Source: SIG459 sp045631645 (GTDB lineage: Bacteria; Bacillota; Clostridia; Oscillospirales; Oscillospiraceae). From it: DNA of 64,000 nucleotides. Below are positions 52,247 to 60,396 of the stretch, in pieces. Positions within the stretch are counted from its first letter, which is position 1, and every line of letters begins with the position of its first letter. The notes below the pieces were generated by a model. The model was not told where the DNA came from. It did no database searches and saw only the letters and a program-made list of their open reading frames with translations. Position numbers and translations under genes: made by a program. The stretch spans positions 4,984-68,983 of the forward strand of contig JAZQVC010000024.1 in NCBI GenBank assembly GCA_045631645.1, written 5' to 3'.

Positions 52247-54697
52247 TTATTCGAAGTCAGCGTGGTACTCTTCGTAAATGCTGGGCAGGATAGCTGCCAG
52301 GTTTGCGAATTCCTTGATGTTGTGAGCAAGGAGAGCCTGTACGGGGATGAGGGGGAACTCAACGCCGTCGGGGAGAACCTTAACGGGCTTGCCGTTAATG
52401 ATGCTGTAGCCGAACCAGAAGCGGGTACGCAGCTCGCAGCCGCCCTCAACGGGACGGAGGAAGTGGCACATGATAACAGGAGCATACTCGTTGCCTGCGC
52501 AAACGATGGTGCCCTTGAAATCCTTCAGCTTCTCGGGATCGAAACCGATGTCAGCGGGATTACGGAAGTTGATCTGGATGTGCTCCTTGCCAAGACCGCA
52601 GTTCTCGTCAACATCATGGATGGTATCCCAATAACGCTCCTTCATGCTCAGGGACTTATCCAGAGCCTTATCGCGGTTGCGGGTACGTGCGAAGTAGTGA
52701 TCCTCGCGGTCCCAAACCTTGTATCTCAGGTCCTCAAGGCCGTGCCATGCGAACCAGAAGTCGAACATCTCGGGGGTAACGCCGGGCATCTCGGTGAGGT
52801 TTGCCAGGGTTGCGCCGCCGTCGGGCAGCTGGCAGAAGCCGATTTCCATGTCCATGTAGCCCTCATCGAAGAGCTTGTTCAGGTCATAGGGATGCTGAGC
52901 CTTGGTGCCGTCCTTGGGCTGGCCAACATGCATGAACTTCATGGGGTTGGGAGGAGTCATCTCTCTGAGATAGTACTTCTTATAGAGATCGGTTTCCTTC
53001 TCTTCCTCGGTAACGGGAACGAGACCGGTGATGAGTTCTTCCTTGGTGATGAACCAGTCATCAGTGGGAAGCTCTTCGGTGCAAAGCTCGATCTTGCCGT
53101 CAACATACTTGGCATCGATCCACTTGAACCACTCGTTGTTGTCCATCTCGGGATAGTCCTCACGGAGGAACCAGCCACGGGATTCCTTACGCATATCGGA
53201 AGCCAGGTAGTGGAGCTCTGCGGAAGTGACAATTGCTTCTGCCTCAAGGCATTCCATAGCCTCGTGGTAATCTTCAGCCTTCATGTCGGGCAGCATGGTC
53301 TTTGCCTTCTGAACCAGTTCCATAGCCTTTGCCATGCGGTCAGCATGCATGATAACGGACTGCTCAACAGGAGCCATAGCGTGCTGAATAACCTCGATAA
53401 CAGCTTCGGGCTTGATGCCGGTTTCCTTAGCAAGAGGAGCCTCTACACGTGCGATAGCATTTTCGATCTGCTTAGCGCAGAGGGGCTTGAACTCGCCGCT
53501 GTAGTCGCAAGCAGCAGCGTTGCGTGCAGCAACGAGACCTGCGAAGACTGCGTTGAGGATACCGGAACCGCGGTTGCGTCCGGGAGGTGCGGGAACAGCG
53601 CCTGCGAGGCCGGAGCCGCAGTAGCTGCAGTCGCCGATAGCATAGAGGCCGTCGAGAGTAGCTCTGTACTCGCGGTCAACCTTCATGGGAGACTGCTCAC
53701 CGATGAGCATGGGGCAAACTTCCAGATCGGTATCGACGGTAGCGCCGGTCTCATCGTTCAGGACGCGGAACTTCTTGCCGTAGGGACGATCCCAGAGAAG
53801 CTCGAGGTTGACCTGGGGCTCATCGCCGAAGTCGAGGTGAACAGGACCGTTGCCGGTGGTGTTCTGGATGTACCACTCGCGAATAGCCTTGGAGGAGATG
53901 TCGGTCTCTCTGTGCTGGCAGAAGTTCTTGGTGATGTGCTCACCCTTTGCGTTGTACATGTAGTTCTCACCGAAGACAACTTCGTTGTGGCTTCTGATGC
54001 GAACGAGCTGTGCGAAGTTACCGAACTCGGTATTGCGGAGCTCAGCACCTGCGCGGAATGCTGCAATGTAACCATCGCCGCGGCCGTTGGACCACATGGA
54101 GCCAACGCGGTAGTTCTGGCTACCGGTTGCAAGGATAACCTTCTTAGCTGCGATTACGGAATACTCACCGTCGAGAACGCTGAAAGCAACAGCACCGGTA
54201 ACGGTGTTGCCCTCGGTGAGGAGGTCGGAGAAGACGGTCTTGTCCATGAAGCGGACGCCCAGCTTCTCTGCGCGACGACGAACCTTGAGGGTAATGTCAA
54301 GGTCGATGCAGATCATAGCGGTGAACGGGCCGGTGGGGATGATGCGGTAGCCGCCATCCTCAGCTCTGGGCATAACAACGCCCCAGCCATCCAGCTTCTC
54401 GAGCATCTCGCCGCTCATGGAAACATACTTCTTCATGAGGGGCTGGTCGGTGAAGAGACCACCGATTTCGTGGGTGTGGAAACCAACGAAGAGTTCGGGA
54501 TCAACGCGGTTAAGATCGAAATACTGGAGAACGCCGCCGCCGCGGTTTGCCTTGCCTGCATAGCCGGCAAAGTTCTTTTCCAGAACGAGAACATCGAGTT
54601 CGGGATTGACTTCCTTGATCTCGGTTGCTGCGGTCAGACCGCCGATACCGCCGCCAAGGACCAGTACGTCACACTGAAGAGACTTGTATTCTTTCAT
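52247..54697 (-). CDS. Flavoprotein reductase fused to PhlG/phloretin-hydrolase domain, paralogue A
   Basis: 816 residues, the same length and plan as paralogue B, with long near-identical blocks (ATGSQNYR, VPAPPGRNRGSGILNAVFAG, LDKSLSMKERYWDT). FAD motif VLVLGGGIGGLTAATE at ~12-27. In the C-terminal PhlG-like domain (~560-816) the four expected zinc ligands are H667, E698, H792 and E796. The segment MFDFWFAWHGLEDLRYKVW matches the PhlG substrate-pocket region. It is the last gene of the operon that encodes phloroglucinol breakdown, which supports a role in releasing phloroglucinol from an acyl-phloroglucinol. Codon use is strongly biased, suggesting high expression. Confidence 0.85.
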   Translation of the reverse strand: MKEYKSLQCDVLVLGGGIGGLTAATEIKEVNPELDVLVLEKNFAGYAGKANRGGGVLQYFDLNRVDPELFVGFHTHEIGGLFTDQPLMKKYVSMSGEMLEKLDGWGVVMPRAEDGGYRIIPTGPFTAMICIDLDITLKVRRRAEKLGVRFMDKTVFSDLLTEGNTVTGAVAFSVLDGEYSVIAAKKVILATGSQNYRVGSMWSNGRGDGYIAAFRAGAELRNTEFGNFAQLVRIRSHNEVVFGENYMYNAKGEHITKNFCQHRETDISSKAIREWYIQNTTGNGPVHLDFGDEPQVNLELLWDRPYGKKFRVLNDETGATVDTDLEVCPMLIGEQSPMKVDREYRATLDGLYAIGDCSYCGSGLAGAVPAPPGRNRGSGILNAVFAGLVAARNAAACDYSGEFKPLCAKQIENAIARVEAPLAKETGIKPEAVIEVIQHAMAPVEQSVIMHADRMAKAMELVQKAKTMLPDMKAEDYHEAMECLEAEAIVTSAELHYLASDMRKESRGWFLREDYPEMDNNEWFKWIDAKYVDGKIELCTEELPTDDWFITKEELITGLVPVTEEEKETDLYKKYYLREMTPPNPMKFMHVGQPKDGTKAQHPYDLNKLFDEGYMDMEIGFCQLPDGGATLANLTEMPGVTPEMFDFWFAWHGLEDLRYKVWDREDHYFARTRNRDKALDKSLSMKERYWDTIHDVDENCGLGKEHIQINFRNPADIGFDPEKLKDFKGTIVCAGNEYAPVIMCHFLRPVEGGCELRTRFWFGYSIINGKPVKVLPDGVEFPLIPVQALLAHNIKEFANLAAILPSIYEEYHADFE

Positions 54698-54707
54698 CTT
54701 TTACACC

Positions 54708-54953
54708 TCACTTGTACTGCTCGAAGGACTGCATCAGATGCTCGCTTGCATAGTTGGGGACAACCTTAACAGCGTCCTTCTTGCAGACGAACTCGCAATA
54801 GAAGCAATGCTCGCAGTCTTCAACATACTTGAAAACGGGCTTTCTGTTTTCCTTATCCCAGCGAATTACGTCGACAAAGCAAGCCTTGTAGCAAAGCTGG
54901 CAGCCAACGCATTTCTCGGGGTAAAAATCAATGCGATGATTAGTGTTGATCAT
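54708..54953 (-). CDS. Two-[4Fe-4S] ferredoxin, partner of flavoprotein A
   Basis: 81 residues from ATG 54953 (MINTNHRIDFYPEKC), with GTGGAGG upstream. Clusters CVGCQLCYKAC and CEHCFYCEFVC. It is a close paralogue of the ferredoxin at 51742-51987 and lies 10 bases before flavoprotein A. The 113-base gap to ctfB upstream holds an A/T hairpin (CCCCTTTTT/AAAAAGGGG, 55034-55053) but no clear promoter or terminator, so the pair is probably read from the operon promoter. Confidence 0.92.
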   Translation of the reverse strand: MINTNHRIDFYPEKCVGCQLCYKACFVDVIRWDKENRKPVFKYVEDCEHCFYCEFVCKKDAVKVVPNYASEHLMQSFEQYK

Positions 54954-55067
54954 AGTTGACTCAACCTCCACGTTAAAAATAGAATGATTGTTTGGGGGTT
55001 CGTATAATTTTTATTTATCTTTTCCCGGCTTCTCCCCTTTTTGAAAAAAGGGGAAAGTCGCTCAGGT

Positions 55068-55724
55068 TCAGATCATGGGTTTCAGCTCGGGGCTGATGAT
55101 AAGGGTTGCCTCGGTTGCAGCCTGGATCTGTTCTACGGTGAACTCGGGGTTATACTCGGTCATGAGCAGACCTTCGCTAGTGCACTCGAGAACGCACATC
55201 TCGGTGATGATCTTGGTGATGCAGTTAACTGCAGTGTAGGGCAGACGGCACTTTTTCAGTATCTTAGGATTGCCCTTTGCAGTGTGTTCCATGGCAACGA
55301 TGACGTTCTTTGCGCCGACCAGAAGGTCCATAGCGCCGCCCATACCGGGCATCTTCTTTCCGGGAATGATCCAGTTGGAAAGAGAACCTTCCTCGTCAAC
55401 TTCCAGACCGCCCAGAATGGTGGCGTCAACATGTCCGCCACGGATGAGGCCGAAGGAAGTGATGGAGTCAATGTAGCAGCCGGTGGGAGAAACATAGGTG
55501 GGCTGGCCGCTTGCGTCAACAACATGGAGAGGATCCATGGTCTCAGCGGTTGCGGGAGCAGCGCCGATTATGCCGTTCTCAGCCTGCAGAACCACATGAA
55601 CGTCAGCGGGGAGGAACTGAGGGATCAGGGTAGGAAGACCGATACCCAGATTGACAACGTCGCCGTCCTTGAGTTCCTTGGCAACGCGCTTGGCGATAAA
55701 TTCCTTAATCTGTGCTTTATCCAC
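55068..55724 (-). CDS. ctfB: Acetoacetate-type CoA-transferase subunit B
   Basis: 218 residues from a GTG at 55724 (read MDKAQIKEFIAKRVAKEL), with AAGGAGG ten bases upstream; longer ATG frames overlap subunit A. The CoA-transferase I catalytic Glu is in LQAENGIIG near residue 50; DLGIGLP-like VNLGIGLPTLIP precedes it. C-terminal VLECTSEGLLMTEYNPEFTVEQI is typical of AtoA/CtfB. With subunit A it moves CoA between acetoacetate and an acyl-CoA. It overlaps subunit A by 8 bases. In this operon it would activate the acetoacetate made by the BKACE enzyme. Confidence 0.93.
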   Translation of the reverse strand: MDKAQIKEFIAKRVAKELKDGDVVNLGIGLPTLIPQFLPADVHVVLQAENGIIGAAPATAETMDPLHVVDASGQPTYVSPTGCYIDSITSFGLIRGGHVDATILGGLEVDEEGSLSNWIIPGKKMPGMGGAMDLLVGAKNVIVAMEHTAKGNPKILKKCRLPYTAVNCITKIITEMCVLECTSEGLLMTEYNPEFTVEQIQAATEATLIISPELKPMI

Positions 55725-56412
55725 GCTGATACAGGCCTCCTTCAACAACATAGTCAACGAACACACCGGAGGTGCGAACGTCTTCGGGTGCGATTTCGCC
55801 CAGTTCAACGATCATCTCTGCCTCAGCGATAACGGTATCAGCTGCGGTGGCCATTGCGATGGAGAAGTTGCTGGTGTCGCCCTTATACCAGACGTTGCCG
55901 CCCTTATCGATCTTATAGCCGGAGATAACTGCGAAATCTGCATGGATGGGAGCCATCAGCAGATAGTCGCGGCCGTTGATATTCTGCTTGCCCAGGCAAA
56001 GGGGGCTGTCCTCAATGATGGTGCCAACGCCGGTGGGGGTAAGCACGCCGCCCAGACCTGCGCCGGAAGCGCGGATCATCTCGACGAAAGAGCCCTGGGG
56101 AACGAGAATGGTCTCCAGAGAACCGTCGAAGGACTGGATGCCAACTTCGGGGTTAAGACCAACGTGAGTAGCGATCAGCTTCTTGACCTGTTTGTTATGT
56201 ATGAGCTTTGCAACGCCGTAATAATCCTCGCCCATGAAGCCGCCGGGCATAGAGCCATCATTGCAGATCATGGTGAGATCTTTTACACCGCTCTTGGAAA
56301 GGGCGTCGATAAACTTATGAGCATTGCCGCAGCCCATGAAGCCGCCAAACATGACGGATGCGCCGTCGGGAATAAGCTTGACGGCCTCTTCAATGGAAAT
56401 AAACTTAGACAA
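55717..56412 (-). CDS. ctfA: Acetoacetate-type CoA-transferase subunit A
   Basis: 231 residues. VMFGGFMGCGNAHKFIDALSKSG carries the GGF-G-G CoA-binding pattern of AtoD/CtfA subunits, then LGGVLTPTGVGTIIED and RGGNVWYKGDTSNFS-type segment (here KGGNVWYKGDTSNFS). Its end overlaps the GTG start of subunit B by 8 bases. Known relatives are butyrate-acetoacetate CoA-transferases of clostridia. It lies 37 bases after the zinc-ribbon gene. Confidence 0.93.
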   Translation of the reverse strand: MSKFISIEEAVKLIPDGASVMFGGFMGCGNAHKFIDALSKSGVKDLTMICNDGSMPGGFMGEDYYGVAKLIHNKQVKKLIATHVGLNPEVGIQSFDGSLETILVPQGSFVEMIRASGAGLGGVLTPTGVGTIIEDSPLCLGKQNINGRDYLLMAPIHADFAVISGYKIDKGGNVWYKGDTSNFSIAMATAADTVIAEAEMIVELGEIAPEDVRTSGVFVDYVVEGGLYQRG

Positions 56413-56449
56413 TTTTATTGTCTCCCTTCTAATTTTACATACGTGGACT

Positions 56450-56641
56450 TCAGTCGGAAACCTCTTCGAAGTCCATATCGTCAGGAGTACGGGCGCCCTC
56501 TTTCAGAACCTTGCCCTCGGTGCCGCATTCGGGACAATTGCCGAAATCAGCTCCAAAAACGGGGATCATATCCGTTGCGTACTTGAATTTCTTTCCGCAG
56601 GAAGGACACTCATAATAGAAAAAACAGGGACCCCAGCTCAT
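56450..56641 (-). CDS. Small zinc-ribbon protein in the operon
   Basis: 63 residues: CPSCGKKF and CPECGTEG give two CXXC knuckles. An acidic tail (PDDMDFEEVSD) follows. Its ATG directly abuts the TAA stop of the BKACE gene (TAAATG), so it is surely translated with it. The function is unknown; it may chaperone a metal to the neighbouring metalloenzymes or bind them. Confidence 0.8.
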   Translation of the reverse strand: MSWGPCFFYYECPSCGKKFKYATDMIPVFGADFGNCPECGTEGKVLKEGARTPDDMDFEEVSD

Positions 56642-57481
56642 TTAGTTGAGACCGAGGATCTGGCGAGCCTCAGCGGGAGTTGCAACATCGTTGCCGAACT
56701 CACGGATGACGCGGGCAGCACGCTCAACAAACTGAACGTTGCTCTCAGCCAGCTGACCCTTTGCATACATAACGTTATCTTCCATACCTACGCGGATGTG
56801 GCCGCCCATGGCAACAGCGCCATAGAGCATCTCAAGAGCGCAGTGGCCAACGCCAAAGCAGCTCCAGGTGGAACCGGGGCAGAGGGACTCCATGGTTTCC
56901 TTCATGAAGATAAGGTTCTTCATGTTGCCGGGGATGCCGTTTGCGCAGCCCATGCAGAACTGGAAGTGGAGAGGAGCCTTCAGAACGCCCTTCTTCAGGT
57001 AGTAAGCAGCGTTTGCGATCATACCGGGGTCAAAAGCCTCGATTTCGGGCTTAACGCCCCATTCCTGCATGTTCTTGCCCAGTTCCTCGAGGAAAGGAGG
57101 AGTGTTCAGGAACAGTGCGCTGTGCATCCAGTTCATGGAGCCGCAGTCATAGGAAGCCATCTCGGGCTTGATGTCCTTCAGGTGGATCTGGCGGGTCTCG
57201 TCAGAAGCATAGATATCACCGGAGGTGGTGAGGTTGAGAATAATGTCGCACTCGGGATACTTCTCATGGAGAAGATCAACGGTCTCGCGGAACTTATTCT
57301 TATCCATGGTGCCGTTGCCTTCGTCATCGCGCATATGGAGGTGAGCGATAGCGGCGCCGGCTTTCCAGCATGCGTATACGTCTTCAACGATCTCGGCGGG
57401 AGTCATGGGAACATTGGGGTTGTTCTCCTTCTTGGGCCATGCGCCGGTGGTTGCGACGGTAATGATGGTTTTCTTTGCCAT
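56642..57481 (-). CDS. BKACE-family beta-keto acid cleavage enzyme (likely triacetate acetoacetate-lyase)
   Basis: 279 residues. The zinc site HLHMRD (H47, H49) and the catalytic RVGMEDN (matching R226, E230, D231 of Kce, from memory) identify the BKACE family, which cleaves a beta-keto acid with acetyl-CoA to acetoacetate plus a new CoA ester. In the phloroglucinol pathway the substrate is triacetate (3,5-dioxohexanoate), giving acetoacetyl-CoA and acetoacetate. The neighbours (SDR, HAD, cyclase, CtfAB) fit that role better than lysine or carnitine breakdown. AAAGGAG precedes the ATG. Confidence 0.88.
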   Translation of the reverse strand: MAKKTIITVATTGAWPKKENNPNVPMTPAEIVEDVYACWKAGAAIAHLHMRDDEGNGTMDKNKFRETVDLLHEKYPECDIILNLTTSGDIYASDETRQIHLKDIKPEMASYDCGSMNWMHSALFLNTPPFLEELGKNMQEWGVKPEIEAFDPGMIANAAYYLKKGVLKAPLHFQFCMGCANGIPGNMKNLIFMKETMESLCPGSTWSCFGVGHCALEMLYGAVAMGGHIRVGMEDNVMYAKGQLAESNVQFVERAARVIREFGNDVATPAEARQILGLN

Positions 57482-57519
57482 CTTATTGTCTCCTTTTGAT
57501 AAATTAAAAACTTAGTTTA

Positions 57520-57568
57520 AGTTGAAAACGCGAGGGAGCCTTGGGGACTCCCCCGCTGAGTTTCAATA
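57520..57568 (-). other. Intra-operon stem-loop between cyclase and BKACE genes
   Basis: GTTGAAA..GCG.GGGAG pairs with CTCCC.CGC....TTTCAA over 57520-57568 in the 91-base gap. No strong U-run follows on the minus strand, so it may tune or protect the mRNA rather than end it. Confidence 0.6.
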
Positions 57569-57572
57569 TTAA

Positions 57573-58586
57573 TTACTTGTTGCGGTTGAAGAGCTTCTGC
57601 ATGTACTCAAGGCCGCTTGCGCCGTTGCCTTCAGCCTCGGCATAGCCGGTGCCGCAGTACTTGTAGGTACGCTCGGGAACGCCCTTGACGATGAGGTCCT
57701 CATCGATCTCAGCAGAGCAGCGTGCCATGGAGCCGTCGCCCATGTACCAGCGGAGGGGGAAGCAGTTGAAGCGGAACCATACTCCGGGAGGGATCATGTC
57801 GAGGTCGCCGCCCAGGTTCTCAACGCCAACGATGCCGTGGCCGAGCATCTGCTTGTGGCAGGGCTCCCAGGTGCCCCAGCAGCCGATAGCTTCCAGATCA
57901 CCGAACTTCTCGTCGTAAGCTTCCTGGCCATGGAGACGGATGTAGTCGAACTTATCGAACTCAGCCCATGCTTCCTCGCCGAAGAGCTTCTTGTACTCGT
58001 TGATGAGGGTGTCGCCGGTTGCGCCCAGCAGATCCATACGGGTCATGCCGTTAAGGCTCATTGCGGTGTGGAGGGGATGGTCAAGAGCCTGGCCGTCCAT
58101 AGCAACGCACTTAACCTTGTTCTTAACGAACCACTTACCAGCCTCAACGCCGGTACCTGCAGCATAGTGATAGTATGCCTTGGAGTCGTCGAACAGGCGG
58201 TGCATACCGGTGTTCAGGCAGATGATCTTGCCTTCCAGGTCAGCCTGGTTGATGCCGTACTTCTCGCAAGCAGCGTCCAGGTGCTTATCGGTGATAAGAC
58301 CCCAGGGCTCGATGTCGATCTTCAGAACGACAGCGGTGCCGGTGTAAGCATCGATGGGCATCTCGTGAGAATAACGAGCGCGGCGGCCGTCAAATTCATA
58401 CTCCATAACGTGACGGGGAGCGTCGCAGTGAGTGCCGGTGTGCATGGTGCAGGTAATTCTCTGGGTGAGAACGCCGCCCTTAGCCATGGAATGAGCGCCA
58501 ACGATGTCGGGCTTATCGAAGTAGGGCCAGCGGGGAATTTCTGCGCTGAAAGGATGGGTCAGGTCAACAAATACGGTTTTTCCCAT
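57573..58586 (-). CDS. Cyclase-family metal hydrolase (likely dihydrophloroglucinol cyclohydrolase)
   Basis: 337 residues, longer than kynurenine formamidase (~210) because of an insertion between ~90 and 230. The metal motif H49-T-G-T-H53-C-D55-A-P-R-H59 is the HXGTHXDXPXH signature of PF04199. DLTHPFSAEIPRWP opens the protein and FPLRWYMGDGSMARCSAEI closes the core. In phloroglucinol degradation an enzyme of this family hydrolyses the ring of dihydrophloroglucinol to 3-hydroxy-5-oxohexanoate. Operon placement between the HAD and BKACE genes supports that role; isatin hydrolase or KynB are less likely here. Confidence 0.85.
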   Translation of the reverse strand: MGKTVFVDLTHPFSAEIPRWPYFDKPDIVGAHSMAKGGVLTQRITCTMHTGTHCDAPRHVMEYEFDGRRARYSHEMPIDAYTGTAVVLKIDIEPWGLITDKHLDAACEKYGINQADLEGKIICLNTGMHRLFDDSKAYYHYAAGTGVEAGKWFVKNKVKCVAMDGQALDHPLHTAMSLNGMTRMDLLGATGDTLINEYKKLFGEEAWAEFDKFDYIRLHGQEAYDEKFGDLEAIGCWGTWEPCHKQMLGHGIVGVENLGGDLDMIPPGVWFRFNCFPLRWYMGDGSMARCSAEIDEDLIVKGVPERTYKYCGTGYAEAEGNGASGLEYMQKLFNRNK

Positions 58587-58621
58587 TTTTATGTTCCTCC
58601 TAAGATTATATGTTTATAAAT

Positions 58622-59536
58622 TTAGTTATTCTTGAGCATACGAACGAGATATTCGTTCAGTGCAGCGTTGGACTCGGCAATCTGCTCGGGAGTCCAGCTC
58701 TGGAAGCCTTCGCCGCTCTTGAAGCCGAGCTTGCCTTCCTCGCGAAGCTTTGCGAGCATGGGGCTGGGCTTGTGGGAATCTTCAAGGTGCTGCAGGATGT
58801 AGTCATGGATGTTGTAGGTCAGATCAAGACCAACCATGTCGGCGTTCTCGATGGGTCCCAGCTGGGGCAGACGCAGACCGAAGGAATACTTTACAGCCTT
58901 GTCAACGGTTGCTGCATCGGCGATGCCGTTCTCAACGATGGAGATAGCTTCGCGCCAGAGAGCGTGCTGCATACGGTTTGCGATGAAGCCAGGAACGTCC
59001 TTCTTGCAGAGAACGGGCTCCTTGCCAACAGCAGCAAGAACTTCCATAACGGTGTTTGCGCACTCATCAGAAGTGGCGTCAGACTTGACAACCTCAACCA
59101 GAGGAATGAGGTGGCCGGGGTTCCAGAAATGAGTTCCTACGAAGCGCTCGCGATACTTCAGCTCAGCACTGATCTCGCTGGGGCTCATAACGGAGGTGTT
59201 GGTGCAGAAGATGGTGTCGGGACGGCAACGCTCTTCCAGCTTTGCGAAAGTTTCGCGCTTGACCTTCATATCCTCGAAAACAGCCTCGATTACCAGGTCA
59301 GCCTTCTTGACGAGATCGCTATCCATATCAGTGGTGAAGCTGATGCGGCTCAGGCGGCTCTCCAGTTCCTCCTCAGAAAGACCGAGGGGCTCAGTGTTCT
59401 TGCGGATACCTGCATGAACATCGGTGGGGAAAAGGTCATATACGGTGATGTCGTAAGCGGGGTTGGAGGAGAACACGAAAGCAATGTTCTTGCCCATCAT
59501 GCCGCCGCCGGCAATAAGTACATTTTTGATTTCCAT
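58622..59536 (-). CDS. 3-hydroxyacyl-CoA dehydrogenase-type enzyme (likely 3-hydroxy-5-oxohexanoate dehydrogenase)
   Basis: 304 residues: NAD fold VLIAGGGMMGKNIAFVF (6-22), EAVFEDMKVKRETF, the catalytic His in FVGTHFWNPGHLIPLVEVV (near residue 138), and VPGFIANRMQHALWREAISIVENG. The C-terminal domain is as in HbdA and L-carnitine dehydrogenase. Because it acts on free acids in relatives, oxidation of 3-hydroxy-5-oxohexanoate to triacetate fits the operon. The start is preceded by AAGAGGAAAG. Confidence 0.88.
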   Translation of the reverse strand: MEIKNVLIAGGGMMGKNIAFVFSSNPAYDITVYDLFPTDVHAGIRKNTEPLGLSEEELESRLSRISFTTDMDSDLVKKADLVIEAVFEDMKVKRETFAKLEERCRPDTIFCTNTSVMSPSEISAELKYRERFVGTHFWNPGHLIPLVEVVKSDATSDECANTVMEVLAAVGKEPVLCKKDVPGFIANRMQHALWREAISIVENGIADAATVDKAVKYSFGLRLPQLGPIENADMVGLDLTYNIHDYILQHLEDSHKPSPMLAKLREEGKLGFKSGEGFQSWTPEQIAESNAALNEYLVRMLKNN

Positions 59537-59557
59537 AGTTTTTCTTTCCTCTTGAAA

Positions 59558-60367
59558 TTATACAACGAGATAACCGCCGGAGCAGTCGCAGTTTGCGCCG
59601 GTGATGAAGTTGGAAGCATCGGAAGAGAGGAAGAGAGAATAGCCGACGAAGTCGGGGGGCTCAGCCAGACGTCCGATGGGCTCACGTGCCAGGAAGTTCT
59701 TGTAAACTGCGGAATCGGGATCGAACATCCACTCGGTGAGCTCGGAGCGGAAAACGGTGGGGCAGATGGAGTTTACGCAGATGCCGTACTTTGCGGTCAG
59801 GTCACATGCAAGGCAGGAAACCATCAGGTCAGCGCCGCCCTTGGAGGTGCAGTAACCGGTGTAGTTAGCCATACCGCGCTTAGAACGCTGAGAGGTAACG
59901 ACGACCATCTTGCCGCCTCTTACGCCGGTCTCTTCAACCTGCTTGACCATCTGGTGAGCAACAGCCTTGGTGACAACGTAAACGCTCTTGCAGTCTGCGT
60001 CCATGATGTACTGCCAATCCTCAACGGACTGCTCGAGAACGTTCATGGGCTTGTTGTAGCCGTGGCAAACAGCGAGAATGTCGATGCGGCCGTACTTCTC
60101 AACGCAGCCAGCAACAACAGCGTCGAACTGCTCAACGTTGGAGGGGTCAGCGGTAGCGAATGCGCAATCGATGCCTTCAGCAACGAACTCATCCTGCAGA
60201 GCCTGGAGCTTGTTTGCATTGCGGCCGGTCATGAAAACCTTTGCGCCTGCATAGCCGTAAGCCTTTGCCAGAACGCAGCCCAGAGCGCCGGTAGCGCCGG
60301 TAACGAGAGCAACCTTGCCCTCAACGGAAAACATATTGTTTACAAAACTTTTTTCAACAGCAACCAT
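59558..60367 (-). CDS. SDR-family oxidoreductase (likely phloroglucinol reductase)
   Basis: 269 residues. Cofactor loop TGATGALG (23-30) and catalytic S159, Y172 and K176 (YCTSK) are intact, so it is an active classical [18 protein letters not shown] and [14 protein letters not shown] end the fold. In the anaerobic pathway an NADPH-dependent SDR reduces phloroglucinol to dihydrophloroglucinol. The gene is second in the operon, directly upstream of the HAD gene. Gluconate-5-dehydrogenase-type activity is the default alternative. Confidence 0.87.
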   Translation of the reverse strand: MVAVEKSFVNNMFSVEGKVALVTGATGALGCVLAKAYGYAGAKVFMTGRNANKLQALQDEFVAEGIDCAFATADPSNVEQFDAVVAGCVEKYGRIDILAVCHGYNKPMNVLEQSVEDWQYIMDADCKSVYVVTKAVAHQMVKQVEETGVRGGKMVVVTSQRSKRGMANYTGYCTSKGGADLMVSCLACDLTAKYGICVNSICPTVFRSELTEWMFDPDSAVYKNFLAREPIGRLAEPPDFVGYSLFLSSDASNFITGANCDCSGGYLVV

Positions 60368-60396
60368 TTTGGTTTTCCTCCGTAAATATTAATTAG

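Noticed and set aside
49294..54769. Very long plus-strand open frames (912 and 862 codons) opposite the two 816-residue flavoproteins
   Set aside because: They are antisense shadows: the minus frames match known families end to end, have good ribosome sites and tight operon spacing, while the plus frames have no recognisable domain. They resemble each other only because the sense genes are paralogues.
49276..54953. Adenylylsulfate reductase AprAB (sulfate respiration)
   Set aside because: The flavoprotein/ferredoxin pairing looks AprAB-like, but the flavoproteins carry a PhlG-like C-terminal domain and no sat, dsr or qmo genes are present.
55034..55053. Terminator between ctfB and the ferredoxin of flavoprotein A
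   Set aside because: The CCCCTTTTT/AAAAAGGGG hairpin is mostly A-T paired and lacks a U-run after it on the minus strand; read-through is more likely.
56642..59536. Carnitine or lysine fermentation cluster, suggested by BKACE plus a HAD-type dehydrogenase
   Set aside because: The cyclase-family hydrolase, SDR and PhlG-like fusions are not part of those pathways, and no aminomutase, betaine or CoA-ligase genes accompany them.
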